Below are positions 47,000 to 55,302 of a stretch of DNA of 58,994 bases, piece by piece. Origin of the DNA: Candidatus Poseidoniaceae archaeon (lineage in GTDB: Archaea > Thermoplasmatota > Poseidoniia > Poseidoniales > Poseidoniaceae); assembly GCA_938075675.1 (NCBI GenBank), contig CALJHE010000007.1:1-58994 (forward strand), written 5' to 3'. Under the pieces are notes generated by a model. It was not told where the DNA came from. It was given only the letters and a program-made list of their open reading frames with translations, and made no database searches. The position numbers were made by a program, and so were the translations under genes. The stretch's first letter is position 1, and each line of letters opens with the position of its first letter.

Positions 47000-48805
47000 A
47001 TGGCAGAGGGCATCGGCATCGGCGCGAAAGAAGTCGGTCTCGGTATTTTCATCGTTCTGCTTCTTGGCTCAGCATCGTTGTTGACATTCGGCTCATCCGT
47101 TTCTTCTGATGCCCCAGAAATTCAGTTTTCACAATCGGATGACCCACTCTTCCAAGGCGAAGGTCACGACCATTCCAACGCCTCACAACATATTGCCGGC
47201 ACTGATAACATGGCATTGATGGACTACAATTCACTTACGACGACCGGAAATGCGGAAATTCAAGTCGCAACAACTCCAGATGGAGAAACGTATGCTTACC
47301 TTGCAGGCTGGAACGATATGCATATTGTCGATGTTACCGACCCCAACAACACGACGGTGACGGGGGTGTACAACGACCCGAATACCCAAGTGCTCGATGT
47401 AAAGTACGTCGAATACAATGGAAGAGAGTATATTTTGCAACAAAATCAACTCATAGATCCAGGGAATGCAGACCCAAATGTAGGCCAATGGAGCGACCCC
47501 GCACAAGTTTCAGTGACCCTCATCGATGTAACGGACAAAACAAATCCGACATGGATTGATTCATGGTACGATGTTGACCATCCAAGTGGCCCACACAACA
47601 TGTACACACAGATGATCGACGGGGAATGGTATGTGTTTATCGCAAACCCAGATTATGAGCAATGCAACGATGCAATCGGCGAAGCCTGTGGGGGCGTCAC
47701 CATTGCCCACTTGAACCTCGACGGCTCAGCATCGCGCAACCTACCGGGTGTTCCAGCTTCAGGGCTTGGCCATACAATCATCAAAGTTGGTGAATATGAA
47801 GTTGCTTGGGAAGCAACCAACGGTGGTTGGATTTACATTCATGACATGACAGTACAACTCTGGCCCGGTGAAGACCCAAACGACCCACGCTACGGCCACA
47901 CCTTCATCTACGGAAGTTACTGGGAAGCAGGCCTACGGATTGCTGATGTCACCAATGTCCCTCACCCGACAAATTCCCCCGAAGAATATACGCTGCACGC
48001 TACGCTTTGCAAAACAGGCCAAGGCAACCCTCTTCAATGCCGCTGGCGAGCTGAAGAAGTTGGCCAATGGATGGAATTCCTCGACTTAGATGACGATGGA
48101 AAGCCTGACAGCGGCACCAACGGAAACGAAAACGGCGGACGTGTTTCGTACATCCACTACGCTGAACCGTTCCCAAACATGGTTGATCTTTCCCATGTTG
48201 GCTATTCGGATGAGCCAGTACATCTTGTGACGGCAGCAGTCGAAGTTCTTTCGACAAACGTCGGAACTGGCATCATCTACCTGATTGACACCACGGACTA
48301 CACGATGGTCGACGGGCAACTCAAATTCCAACCAAAACTGATTCGAGATTGGGAAATTCCGTGGGCGAGCGATCACTGCTATGGTGCAGATTGTGAAGCT
48401 TATCCAAACGATGACGAATGGCTTTTATTCTCTCCGCATAACCTTGACAGCGCCTATTTTGAGACCGATGAAACGACCGATCAGAGCCATGGTGGCGGCT
48501 GGGATGGAAGACTCTACATTTCTCATTACCATGCTGGCCTGTGGGTTATTGACGTCGAAACCCTGGTATCGCCTACAAACCCCGACGATCGCATTGCAAC
48601 TCACTTCGAAGCAACCGTGGGGTGGTATCTCCCACACGGCGAGGACGGGACACCACTCGACTCAAGTTTCTACGATTTCGGTTGGGTTCCGTTTTTGTGG
48701 GCGGTTGAGCATCATAATGGTTTGACGTACGCATCATGTATTTCTACAGGACTTTATATTGTCCAACTTGAGACCGACATTGCATATCTTGGCCAACTCG
48801 TTTGA
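47000..48805 (+). CDS. Membrane-anchored LVIVD-repeat beta-propeller protein
   Basis: 601 residues. One N-terminal membrane helix (VGLGIFIVLLLGSASLLTF, about residues 13-31) places the rest outside the cell. The outside part has blades with the LVIVD pattern: YLAGWNDMHIVDVTDP, VSVTLIDVTDKTNP, GLRIADVTNVP, GIIYLIDTTDY and LYISHYHAGLWVIDVETL. The histidines in DVDHPSGPHNMY and FSPHNLDS, together with a His-rich GEGHDHSNASQH near the N-terminus, might bind metal. The family is seen in secreted proteins of unknown role. It overlaps nothing; the SCO1-like gene follows in 10 bases, so the two form an operon. Confidence 0.82.
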   Translation: MAEGIGIGAKEVGLGIFIVLLLGSASLLTFGSSVSSDAPEIQFSQSDDPLFQGEGHDHSNASQHIAGTDNMALMDYNSLTTTGNAEIQVATTPDGETYAYLAGWNDMHIVDVTDPNNTTVTGVYNDPNTQVLDVKYVEYNGREYILQQNQLIDPGNADPNVGQWSDPAQVSVTLIDVTDKTNPTWIDSWYDVDHPSGPHNMYTQMIDGEWYVFIANPDYEQCNDAIGEACGGVTIAHLNLDGSASRNLPGVPASGLGHTIIKVGEYEVAWEATNGGWIYIHDMTVQLWPGEDPNDPRYGHTFIYGSYWEAGLRIADVTNVPHPTNSPEEYTLHATLCKTGQGNPLQCRWRAEEVGQWMEFLDLDDDGKPDSGTNGNENGGRVSYIHYAEPFPNMVDLSHVGYSDEPVHLVTAAVEVLSTNVGTGIIYLIDTTDYTMVDGQLKFQPKLIRDWEIPWASDHCYGADCEAYPNDDEWLLFSPHNLDSAYFETDETTDQSHGGGWDGRLYISHYHAGLWVIDVETLVSPTNPDDRIATHFEATVGWYLPHGEDGTPLDSSFYDFGWVPFLWAVEHHNGLTYASCISTGLYIVQLETDIAYLGQLV

Positions 48806-48815
48806 GGTTTTTTAC

Positions 48816-49490
48816 ATGAACTCGAAACAAATTCTTGCCCCGCTCATAGCAAGTGTGTTGCTGTTGGCTGGGTGTACGGGAATAGAGAGCGAAACATCGA
48901 AGTTCTATGGAGAAGATATCACGCCGAAAGTTTTTGTTGAAGACTTCACCCTGGTAAATGGGGATGGTGAAAATTGGAATTTCAACAACAAGACTGAAGA
49001 TAAAATTGTCATCATCGCCTTTTTATTCACAAATTGTATCGATATTTGTCCGATTGTGACGGAGAACTTACGCTGGGTACATTCGCAACTTTCACCCGAA
49101 GAGCACAACCAAACCCAATTCCTCACAATCACGGTTGACCCTTGGAGAGACGATGTACCCACTCTGTTCGAATGGCAGTATTACCGTAATGTATCATGGC
49201 CTCATGTCACTGCAAATTCGACCGATGAAAACGCACCGCAATTCCAAACCATTCAGTCGGTTTGGAACAACTTTGCAGTCGGGCTCTCTATCGAAGAACA
49301 GGAGTTGGAGGAGACCGGAAACAACTCAACGTCTGCCCGTCATCATCCCGATGCTTACAGCGTCAACCACTCAACAGGCACAGTGATTGTGGATTCAAAG
49401 GGCATGCAGAGGGTTTGGTGGGGGGATAACGACTGGATCACTGATCTTTTCCTCGCCGACGTTCGAACCCTCCTTGCGGAAATTGAATGA
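48816..49490 (+). CDS. SCO1/SenC-family copper chaperone lipoprotein
   Basis: 224 residues. Lipoprotein signal with lipobox Cys20 (VLLLAGC), then a thioredoxin-like fold. Copper ligands are the CxxxC pair Cys74 and Cys78 (FTNCIDICP) and His185 (YSVNHSTG), the standard SCO1 set. TITVDPWRDD is the conserved strand-turn. SCO proteins deliver copper to the CuA centre of cytochrome c oxidase, so the organism probably respires oxygen. A frame back to 48759 exists, but the ATG at 48816 gives the signal peptide. It follows the LVIVD gene on the same strand. Confidence 0.93.
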   Translation: MNSKQILAPLIASVLLLAGCTGIESETSKFYGEDITPKVFVEDFTLVNGDGENWNFNNKTEDKIVIIAFLFTNCIDICPIVTENLRWVHSQLSPEEHNQTQFLTITVDPWRDDVPTLFEWQYYRNVSWPHVTANSTDENAPQFQTIQSVWNNFAVGLSIEEQELEETGNNSTSARHHPDAYSVNHSTGTVIVDSKGMQRVWWGDNDWITDLFLADVRTLLAEIE

Positions 49491-49491
49491 T

Positions 49492-51087
49492 CTACAATTC
49501 GTTTGGAACTGGCGTTTGGTCCATGTGTAAAAATGCGTATACAGCCCACCATGTTACAATGTCCCAAGAGTGGACAAGGTTTGCTTCACCGGTCGCATTG
49601 TCGGTTGCCATGTACTCCTCCATCTCAGGGAGTTTATCACAAATCTTGTGGTAGCAAGGATATCCATCGACAACCCCATTCCATCCAAGAGTAGCAACAC
49701 CGATGTCTTGGAACGGCTGATGATCACTTCGAGCAGTAGGGCTTTCATAAATTGCTACAACATCTTGGTAATTGTTCTGCCAAAGAGGTTCTTCACCTCC
49801 TGCAGCCCATTCAGCACGCCCCCGCTCCATTTGATAAGAGAGGTCAAAAGCATCAGCTCCTATCCACTCTGCGAGGTGATACATACCTGGTTGATCAATA
49901 ACATCTCCAGTTCCGTCAGGGCCGAGGTAGACTGAAAGTGCAAAATCTCCCGGGTAATTTATTCCGGCCATATCCAAGTTGAGATAATTGCTGACAGTGA
50001 CTCCATCAGGTAGGTCGCCTGCAAAAGCGCTTGAACCCCACAACCCCTCTTCCTCTGAGGACCATAAACAAAATACCATTGTCCTACGTGCATCGAAATC
50101 AGCCAAAACACTCGCGGTCGTGAGAACCATTGAGGTTCCTGCAGAGTTGTCGTATGCTCCGGTTCGAGTCCCGTAACCAGTCTGCTCGAGTCCTGGGACA
50201 AATGAGGTAGGTGTAGCGATTGGGGCGATATCGAAGTGTGCTCCGAAGACCAACCATTCGTCAGGATAAACGGTTCCGGTTTTGTAGCCGCAGATGTTTA
50301 CTGCCCAAAGCGTACCTGACTGGAATCTGTGGACTTCAACATCAAGACCGTATCCAATCATTACGCCTTCAAAGTAAGTTATAGCATCTTCATATGCTGG
50401 ATTACCATTTCCAATCCATCGGTCAAGATAGCCAACAGCACCATCTGCAAGATCGAGTGGGTCTGGGGTTTCATCAGTGATGAAGTCAACCCATTCATAG
50501 ACATCTCTTCCATTCAGCCAGCCGCCGCTTGCAGATACACCGTTTTCCTCGGTTAGGTCTGCTCTTTGCGGGCGTTCTGTCGACAGTTGCACGACAGAAA
50601 CATCCCCGCCTGAAGAAGGGCCAGGGACAATCCATGGCCACATGCCACCCGCATCCTCGTTTGGAACAACTGAGACACTTGACCCTCTTGAACCGTCAAG
50701 AATCCAATCCATCCAAGATTCATCTGCAGCTCTGATTGGCCAGTCGGAACGCGTGTATTCCCCAACGAGAAGCACAATGTTCGGGTTTCTTGGCGGGAAC
50801 AATACGTTTACGCTTTGAGATTGACCTGCTTGAATATCGAACACCGTGCCGTTTTGAGCCCTCATTGAACCCATGTCTTGAATAAAATATGGAATGAAGA
50901 CAGAGAGGTCGACTTCGGCTCTAAGCGTGATTGATTGCCATGCACCTCCCAGCAATGAACTGGCTTCCTCTACGACGAGGTCGGAAGCCTGAGGGGGGTC
51001 GTTATCGTTCTCTCCAAAGCAACCAGCAAATGTGGCTGAGAACATCAACAAAATCAGTAACATTGCTCGCGTATAACTGCTGCGCAT
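49492..51087 (-). CDS. Secreted lipoprotein M28 metallopeptidase (copy 2)
   Basis: 531 residues. Signal MLLILLMFSATFAGCFG with lipobox Cys23, followed by GENDND as in copy 1. The core has GAHFDI (His284, Asp286), GAYDNSAG, SSEEEGLWGSS, NLDMAG and CYHKICD for the remaining zinc ligand. The lead domain is recognisably homologous to copy 1 (VDLSVFIPYFI against QDMSAFIPYLI). It lacks the glycine-rich loop of copy 1. The gene converges on the SCO1 gene with a single base between stops. Exported aminopeptidase of amino acid scavenging type. Confidence 0.92.
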   Translation of the reverse strand: MRSSYTRAMLLILLMFSATFAGCFGENDNDPPQASDLVVEEASSLLGGAWQSITLRAEVDLSVFIPYFIQDMGSMRAQNGTVFDIQAGQSQSVNVLFPPRNPNIVLLVGEYTRSDWPIRAADESWMDWILDGSRGSSVSVVPNEDAGGMWPWIVPGPSSGGDVSVVQLSTERPQRADLTEENGVSASGGWLNGRDVYEWVDFITDETPDPLDLADGAVGYLDRWIGNGNPAYEDAITYFEGVMIGYGLDVEVHRFQSGTLWAVNICGYKTGTVYPDEWLVFGAHFDIAPIATPTSFVPGLEQTGYGTRTGAYDNSAGTSMVLTTASVLADFDARRTMVFCLWSSEEEGLWGSSAFAGDLPDGVTVSNYLNLDMAGINYPGDFALSVYLGPDGTGDVIDQPGMYHLAEWIGADAFDLSYQMERGRAEWAAGGEEPLWQNNYQDVVAIYESPTARSDHQPFQDIGVATLGWNGVVDGYPCYHKICDKLPEMEEYMATDNATGEANLVHSWDIVTWWAVYAFLHMDQTPVPNEL

Positions 51088-51209
51088 GACTGTTCCAGTT
51101 TACGGTTGTTGTTCAATCCAACGGTCTCCATACCCAGACTTCCGCACACCGGAAACTGGCTTCCAATAAAGGGCGAAGCGTTAAGAGGTGCTGAGCGGCC
51201 GATTTACTC

Positions 51210-52019
51210 ATGGCAACGGTTCGATTGGACCAAAAGAGCCGGGCGCTAACCCGTGCAATTCCTAACACGTTCGACCGTGCTTTGGCAAATTTCTTTGGAA
51301 CCGGGCCAACCGATATTGAGTTGGCAAAGCAGCAACACAGAGCCTACAGACAAGCGATGCTTGACGAGGGAATTGAAGTGACCGTCCTACCATCGGACGC
51401 AAAACATCCAGATTGCACATTTGTCGAAGACCAAGCTGTCGTCATAGACGGGCATGTTCTCCTTCCAGTACCCGGCCACCCGTCGCGAGTCAATGAACAA
51501 CCACCAATTGCAGAATTCATTACTCGACAACTTTCGGGTACGAAAATTTGCAGAATGCACGGGGATGCACGGATGGACGGAGGAGACATCCTTCGCCTAG
51601 GAGACTTGTTCTTTGTAGGGCGCTCTTCGCGCACGAACGATGCAGGAATTGAAGAGTTACGCGATCTCCTCACTCACCTCGGCCATAAATTGCGTGTCAT
51701 TGACATTCCGGACCACGCCCTACACCTCACAAGTATCAGTTCTACACCCACCGACTCAGTGATACTCGCTCCAGAAGGATTCTTACCGAAAGATGCTTTT
51801 GGTGAATTGCCAGATGGATGTGAAGTTTTGTGGATGCCGGCTGAAGAAGTCTACGGATGCAACACCATTGGGCTACCAAATGGCAAAGTTTTGGTGGCTG
51901 AGGGATACCCGAATGTATTGCAAGCGGTAATCGATATTGGTCTAGAGCCAATTGTTCTCGACATGAGTCAAATCCGTGAAGCAGATGGCTCCTTGACTTG
52001 TTGCTCCCTTTTCTTCTGA
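51210..52019 (+). CDS. Dimethylarginine dimethylaminohydrolase-like amidinotransferase-fold enzyme
   Basis: 269 residues in the five-bladed arginine-deiminase fold. Substrate-binding DGGD (123-126) and GRSSRTN, the catalytic His172 in ALHLTS, and the catalytic Cys264 in GSLTCCSLFF match DDAH. DDAH splits N-methylarginines into citrulline and methylamines; ornithine-forming or arginine-deiminating relatives share the motifs. The double cysteine near the C-terminus matches the vertebrate enzyme and its bacterial relatives. It stands between two minus-strand genes and ends on the base before the converging gene. Confidence 0.88.
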   Translation: MATVRLDQKSRALTRAIPNTFDRALANFFGTGPTDIELAKQQHRAYRQAMLDEGIEVTVLPSDAKHPDCTFVEDQAVVIDGHVLLPVPGHPSRVNEQPPIAEFITRQLSGTKICRMHGDARMDGGDILRLGDLFFVGRSSRTNDAGIEELRDLLTHLGHKLRVIDIPDHALHLTSISSTPTDSVILAPEGFLPKDAFGELPDGCEVLWMPAEEVYGCNTIGLPNGKVLVAEGYPNVLQAVIDIGLEPIVLDMSQIREADGSLTCCSLFF

Positions 52020-52418
52020 TTACTCAAACCGTGCATCCGGCGAATGGACAAGTGAATACCAATGTTCAAGTCGCTCAGCGGTTTCTTTTTCCACCGTGCA
52101 ACGATAGAGATTTTCTGAGAAAGCACCTGTAGCTGAATTGTCTGCAAAAACCACTTCTTTTTTTGAAGGAAATACGTCGAATGTTTTGGTATGGTCTTCA
52201 TACAACCCAATTTCAAACCCAATCCAAACTTCGCCCTGCCTGGTTAAATTTTCAAACATTTCAGAGTGCAGGAAACTTGCCAAATCTTCAGAACTGTGGA
52301 ATGAACACAACATCGAAAGGGTATTCATGAGCCCAAGTGATTTGTCTGACATCCCTTCAGGGACATCACCAAGATCCTGTGATTTAACCATGGTAAACAT
52401 TGGTGAACCATCTGCCAT
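52020..52418 (-). CDS. Small protein of unknown function
   Basis: 132 residues, soluble, acidic, without cysteine clusters, signal peptide or membrane span. HSSEDLASFLHSEMFENL and TVEKETAERLEHWYSLVHS are probably helices; the middle FEIGLYEDH, FDVFPSKKEVVFAD suggests a small alpha/beta domain. No family recognised. It is 42 bases downstream of the SDR gene on the same strand, and directly abuts the DDAH stop, so it may be co-transcribed with the SDR. Confidence 0.6.
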   Translation of the reverse strand: MADGSPMFTMVKSQDLGDVPEGMSDKSLGLMNTLSMLCSFHSSEDLASFLHSEMFENLTRQGEVWIGFEIGLYEDHTKTFDVFPSKKEVVFADNSATGAFSENLYRCTVEKETAERLEHWYSLVHSPDARFE

Positions 52419-52460
52419 ACCTACTGCACCTCACCCATGAACATAATCCTAACCAAATCT

Positions 52461-53138
52461 TCACCAAGGAAGCAGTTCGCCATCGAATTGTACAAACTCT
52501 CCGGTGTTTTCAAGAGTTCTTGTCTCCAAGACATTTCGCATTCCGGTGACACTTTCAGGAATTTCAACAGGTGCTCGGTCACCACCCATGTCTGTTTTCA
52601 CCCACCCAGGGTGAAGGATAACAAATGAGATATTGTCTTCAAGTGCTTCTTTTTTCATCGATACCGTAAACATATTGAGCGCAGTTTTACTTGCTCTGTA
52701 AGCATACGATCGCCCCATATGACAATCGTCAATGGAAGCCATTAGGCTGCTGATCATGGCGATTTTTGTTAGTGAGTTATGTTTCATCTTTGGGTAAAGT
52801 GATTTGACCACTCGAACTGGTCCGAGGGCGTTAATGTCGAGAACTTCAAGCGCCCACTCGTCATCAATTTCAGATAGGTTTCTCCACCGACCATCAGCCA
52901 CTCCTGCGTTGTTGACAAGGAGATCAATTTTCAGTGGGGCGTTTTCTGCAAACAGTTGAACGGAGTCATTTGACTGCACATCGAGAACATGGGTGGTTAA
53001 ATTTTCATTCGCTAAAGTGGTTAATCTGCCGAGTTCGCTTCGATACCCCGCATACACTTGCCACCCATCTTCAAGCAGTTGGTGTGTCCATTCCGCTCCT
53101 AACCCTCTGTTTGCTCCAGTTACTACTGCGACTCGCAT
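52461..53138 (-). CDS. Short-chain dehydrogenase/reductase
   Basis: 225 residues, classical SDR size. VVTGANRGLGAEW provides the TGxxxGxG cofactor loop, LVNNAGVAD the NNAG motif, SSLM the catalytic serine region, and YRASKTALN the Tyr-x3-Lys pair. The ATG at 53136-53138 puts the Rossmann strand at the very N-terminus; a frame on to 53162 adds eight residues. The presence of GRG-type arginine after the glycine loop suggests NADP(H). Substrate unknown. Confidence 0.92.
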   Translation of the reverse strand: MRVAVVTGANRGLGAEWTHQLLEDGWQVYAGYRSELGRLTTLANENLTTHVLDVQSNDSVQLFAENAPLKIDLLVNNAGVADGRWRNLSEIDDEWALEVLDINALGPVRVVKSLYPKMKHNSLTKIAMISSLMASIDDCHMGRSYAYRASKTALNMFTVSMKKEALEDNISFVILHPGWVKTDMGGDRAPVEIPESVTGMRNVLETRTLENTGEFVQFDGELLPW

Positions 53139-53283
53139 AGTCTTTCCATTGCACATTCCCACAAGAACCTTTCAAATTGAATCCATGAAATCGATGGTGA
53201 GTATGCACCACTGTAATGCGTGTATTACGGTCATTTCGTAGGTGGAGTTCTTGAGGGGGCGGCCTCTGGAGACATCCGATACC

Positions 53284-53883
53284 ATGTCCGAAACACCTGA
53301 CAACAACTTCTTCCTTCGCAAGTGGGTTATGCGCCAATACTGGCGTATGCAGCAGTCACAAGCTGTCGTCAGTTTGATTCTCTGGGGGACTACAATCACG
53401 CTTCTGGTTTGGCCGTTGATTGATTGGCGATTCACATCTTCATGTAACTCAGGCGTCTGTTTTCCAGTAGAAGTTGGACCTATTTCAAGCACTTATATTG
53501 CCCTCATGATTATCTTCTTTTCCGTTATGTTAGGCGTTCTTGTCATTGGTTTTCTCTATGATCAGGTGTTCTCTCTGTGGACAGAGTGGCGTAGCGTTGA
53601 CATGGAAAGAAACCCATACGCAACATATGCACTTGCCCCCATATGGGGCATGATAATTGCCCTGCAGGCTGAAAATTTGAAAAGAACCTCTCCAGATGAT
53701 GAGGAGATGGTTAAGCAAGCAGACTGGTATCTCAAATGGTGTGAATCATACACAGAAGGAGAAATGTTCGCTCGAGCAGTCCAACAATGGGACAAGGATT
53801 TGGGAGAAACCCCAACGTTCTGGTTCACCACGGATGAAGCGATGCAACGTGCTCGAGAAATCCAAATTGTAGATGAAGGCTAA
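53284..53883 (+). CDS. Two-helix membrane protein of unknown function
   Basis: 199 residues. The N-terminal 20 residues are followed by two membrane helices (about 30-48, VVSLILWGTTITLLVWPL, and about 70-97, IALMIIFFSVMLGVLVIGFL) separated by a short loop with two cysteines (SCNSGVC) that may be outside and disulphide-bonded. A soluble acidic C-terminal domain of about 100 residues follows, rich in Trp and with SPDDEEMVKQADWYLKW. No family recognised. The ATG at 53284 is preferred over a GTG 14 codons upstream. Confidence 0.75.
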   Translation: MSETPDNNFFLRKWVMRQYWRMQQSQAVVSLILWGTTITLLVWPLIDWRFTSSCNSGVCFPVEVGPISSTYIALMIIFFSVMLGVLVIGFLYDQVFSLWTEWRSVDMERNPYATYALAPIWGMIIALQAENLKRTSPDDEEMVKQADWYLKWCESYTEGEMFARAVQQWDKDLGETPTFWFTTDEAMQRAREIQIVDEG

Positions 53884-53890
53884 GTAAGCC

Positions 53891-54961
53891 TCAACGTCGT
53901 CTTCCGCCGCCACTACGACCCCTACTGCTCCCGCCACGGCTTGAACCGCCGCTGCTACGGCTTGAACCGTCACTGCCACGGCTTGAACCGCCGCTGCTAC
54001 GGCTTGAACCACCGCTGCTACGGCTTGAACCACCGCTGCTACGGCTTGAACCACCACTGCTACGGCTTGAACGACCCTGTCTACTTGGAGGAGGACTGTT
54101 CGAATTGTTGTTATTGTCGCCCATATAGTAGTTGTTTTGCTGATAGCCGCCTTGGCCACCTGGATAATACCCGTTGTTGTTGTTCCACCCGCCATTGTTT
54201 CCGTAGTTTCGTCTCATACTCACTCCAGACCCACCATTTCTTGCACCTCTAAACATGAAGAAGCCAATTGCTCCTAAAACCCCGAGACATCCAAGGCAAG
54301 CCACCACGCTAAAGAGGGTATCTCCAAGGTCTGAGGTTTGCATATCACTCTCATCGCCGTTGAGTACTGGAGGGTTGTACCAGTCATCCGCAAACGGCTC
54401 AATACCCGGATTTTCAAACCAGAACTCATCAACATCATTTGACAAGGAAGTCACCATAGGCAGAATTGCACTGGACCAATTAGAATTATTGAGGTCTGTG
54501 AATACAGTATCAGGCAAATCTTCTTCCCACTCTTCCAGAACATACCAATACTCCCACCAATGCTCTCCCCCGGTATAAGCCCAATCATAACCACCGCCAG
54601 ATTGGTTGGTGGCAATGAGCAACAACAAACCGTCTCGGTAATCTTGGTCGCCAATTTTCCATTCATTGAACAATTCAACAGCGTAGTCGCCGAGAGACAT
54701 GTTTGTATCGTTTCCAGTTGTGTAATTCATTGTAGAATTGATTGTTACGACAACCAGTACGGTGCCAGTATTGAATTCGAGGTCATCAGATACTTGGTTA
54801 ATGTCTCGTTTCTCGCCAAGGCTGAGCACATCGACATCATCGACAATAAAGATGTTTGAATCAGCAGGATATGTGATTTCTGCTTGCGCCCCTGGGGTGA
54901 AAATGCTTGCACTTAGGAGGGAGATCATGAGTATTGACAGGGAATATTTCCATACATTCAA
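53891..54961 (-). CDS. Secreted TPM-domain protein with a Ser/Arg/Gly repeat tail
   Basis: 356 residues from a TTG at 54959-54961 that sits directly before a signal peptide (VWKYSLSILMISLLSASIF, cut near GAQA); ATG at 55027 would add 22 polar residues. The TPM domain (residues about 35-180) has IFIVDDVDVLSLGEK, GTVLVVVTINS, NEWKIGDQDYRDGLLLL and GEHWWEYW. TPM proteins in bacteria and plants act in membrane-protein or photosystem upkeep or as weak phosphatases. A membrane helix (SVVACLGCLGVLGAIGFFMF) follows, then an Asn/Gly/Tyr-rich region and a basic tail of SSRSSGG repeats. The DNA of the tail is a 21-base tandem repeat. Confidence 0.83.
   Translation of the reverse strand: MNVWKYSLSILMISLLSASIFTPGAQAEITYPADSNIFIVDDVDVLSLGEKRDINQVSDDLEFNTGTVLVVVTINSTMNYTTGNDTNMSLGDYAVELFNEWKIGDQDYRDGLLLLIATNQSGGGYDWAYTGGEHWWEYWYVLEEWEEDLPDTVFTDLNNSNWSSAILPMVTSLSNDVDEFWFENPGIEPFADDWYNPPVLNGDESDMQTSDLGDTLFSVVACLGCLGVLGAIGFFMFRGARNGGSGVSMRRNYGNNGGWNNNNGYYPGGQGGYQQNNYYMGDNNNNSNSPPPSRQGRSSRSSGGSSRSSGGSSRSSGGSSRSSGGSSRGSDGSSRSSGGSSRGGSSRGRSGGGRRR
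53938..54073. repeat. 21-bp tandem repeat, six full units and a partial one
   Basis: The unit GGCTTGAACCGCCGCTGCTAC (given here on the plus strand, 21 bases) repeats at 53938, 53959, 53980, 54001, 54022 and 54043, with a partial copy from 54064. Copies differ by at most a few bases. Being a multiple of three it keeps the TPM gene in frame and encodes seven-residue GSSRSSG units. Copy-number change would lengthen or shorten the tail without frameshift. Antisense frames through it (for example at 53746-54195) are a by-product of the repeat. Confidence 0.92.
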
Positions 54962-55072
54962 CGTTTGTTCACCAAACCATCCTACGTTGTTGAATGGTTT
55001 AATGTTGGGTCGGTTTTTACAAATCATCAGCCGTTATTGTTTCTTGTTAAGACCAGCCGTTATGGCTCTGAG

Positions 55073-55159
55073 TGGTGCAGAGGGCAGGATTCGAACCTGC
55101 GAACTCATAGAGACTGGGACCTCATCCCAGCGCCGTTGACCAAGCTTGGCAACCCCTGC
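55073..55159 (-). tRNA. tRNA-Leu (anticodon GAG), CCA encoded
   Basis: Reading the minus strand from 55159: acceptor GCAGGGG, D arm, anticodon stem CTGGG, loop ATGAGGT with GAG as anticodon, stem CCCAG, a 13-base variable arm typical of type II tRNAs, T arm GCAGG-TTCGAAT-CCTGC, acceptor CCTCTGC, then A and CCA. The acceptor has one G-U pair. GAG reads the CUC and CUU leucine codons. No intron is needed to fold it. The CCA tail is encoded, which is not universal in archaea. Confidence 0.93.
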
Positions 55160-55183
55160 TTCGACCTACCGTTAGAACGCGCG

Positions 55184-55190
55184 TATATCA
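55184..55190 (-). promoter_or_regulatory. TATA-box-like element of the tRNA-Leu gene
   Basis: On the minus strand the sequence TGATATA lies about 28 bases before the 5' end of the tRNA, at the usual archaeal promoter spacing. Confidence 0.42.
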
Positions 55191-55302
55191 ATTCCGCGAC
55201 TTAACCCCAAGCAACGAAATGCCGATGGTGGCAATAAATTGGAATTAAAAGACTCACAATCAAGGAGAATCATTGCTTGCAATTATTGATGAATTTAACG
55301 AA

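Noticed and set aside
53938-54073. CRISPR-like array
   Set aside because: The repeats are directly adjacent with no spacers and lie inside a coding frame; it is a coding tandem repeat.
53746-54195. 149-codon frame with repeated V-Q-A-V-A units
   Set aside because: It is another frame through the 21-base tandem repeat of the TPM gene, hence artificially periodic.
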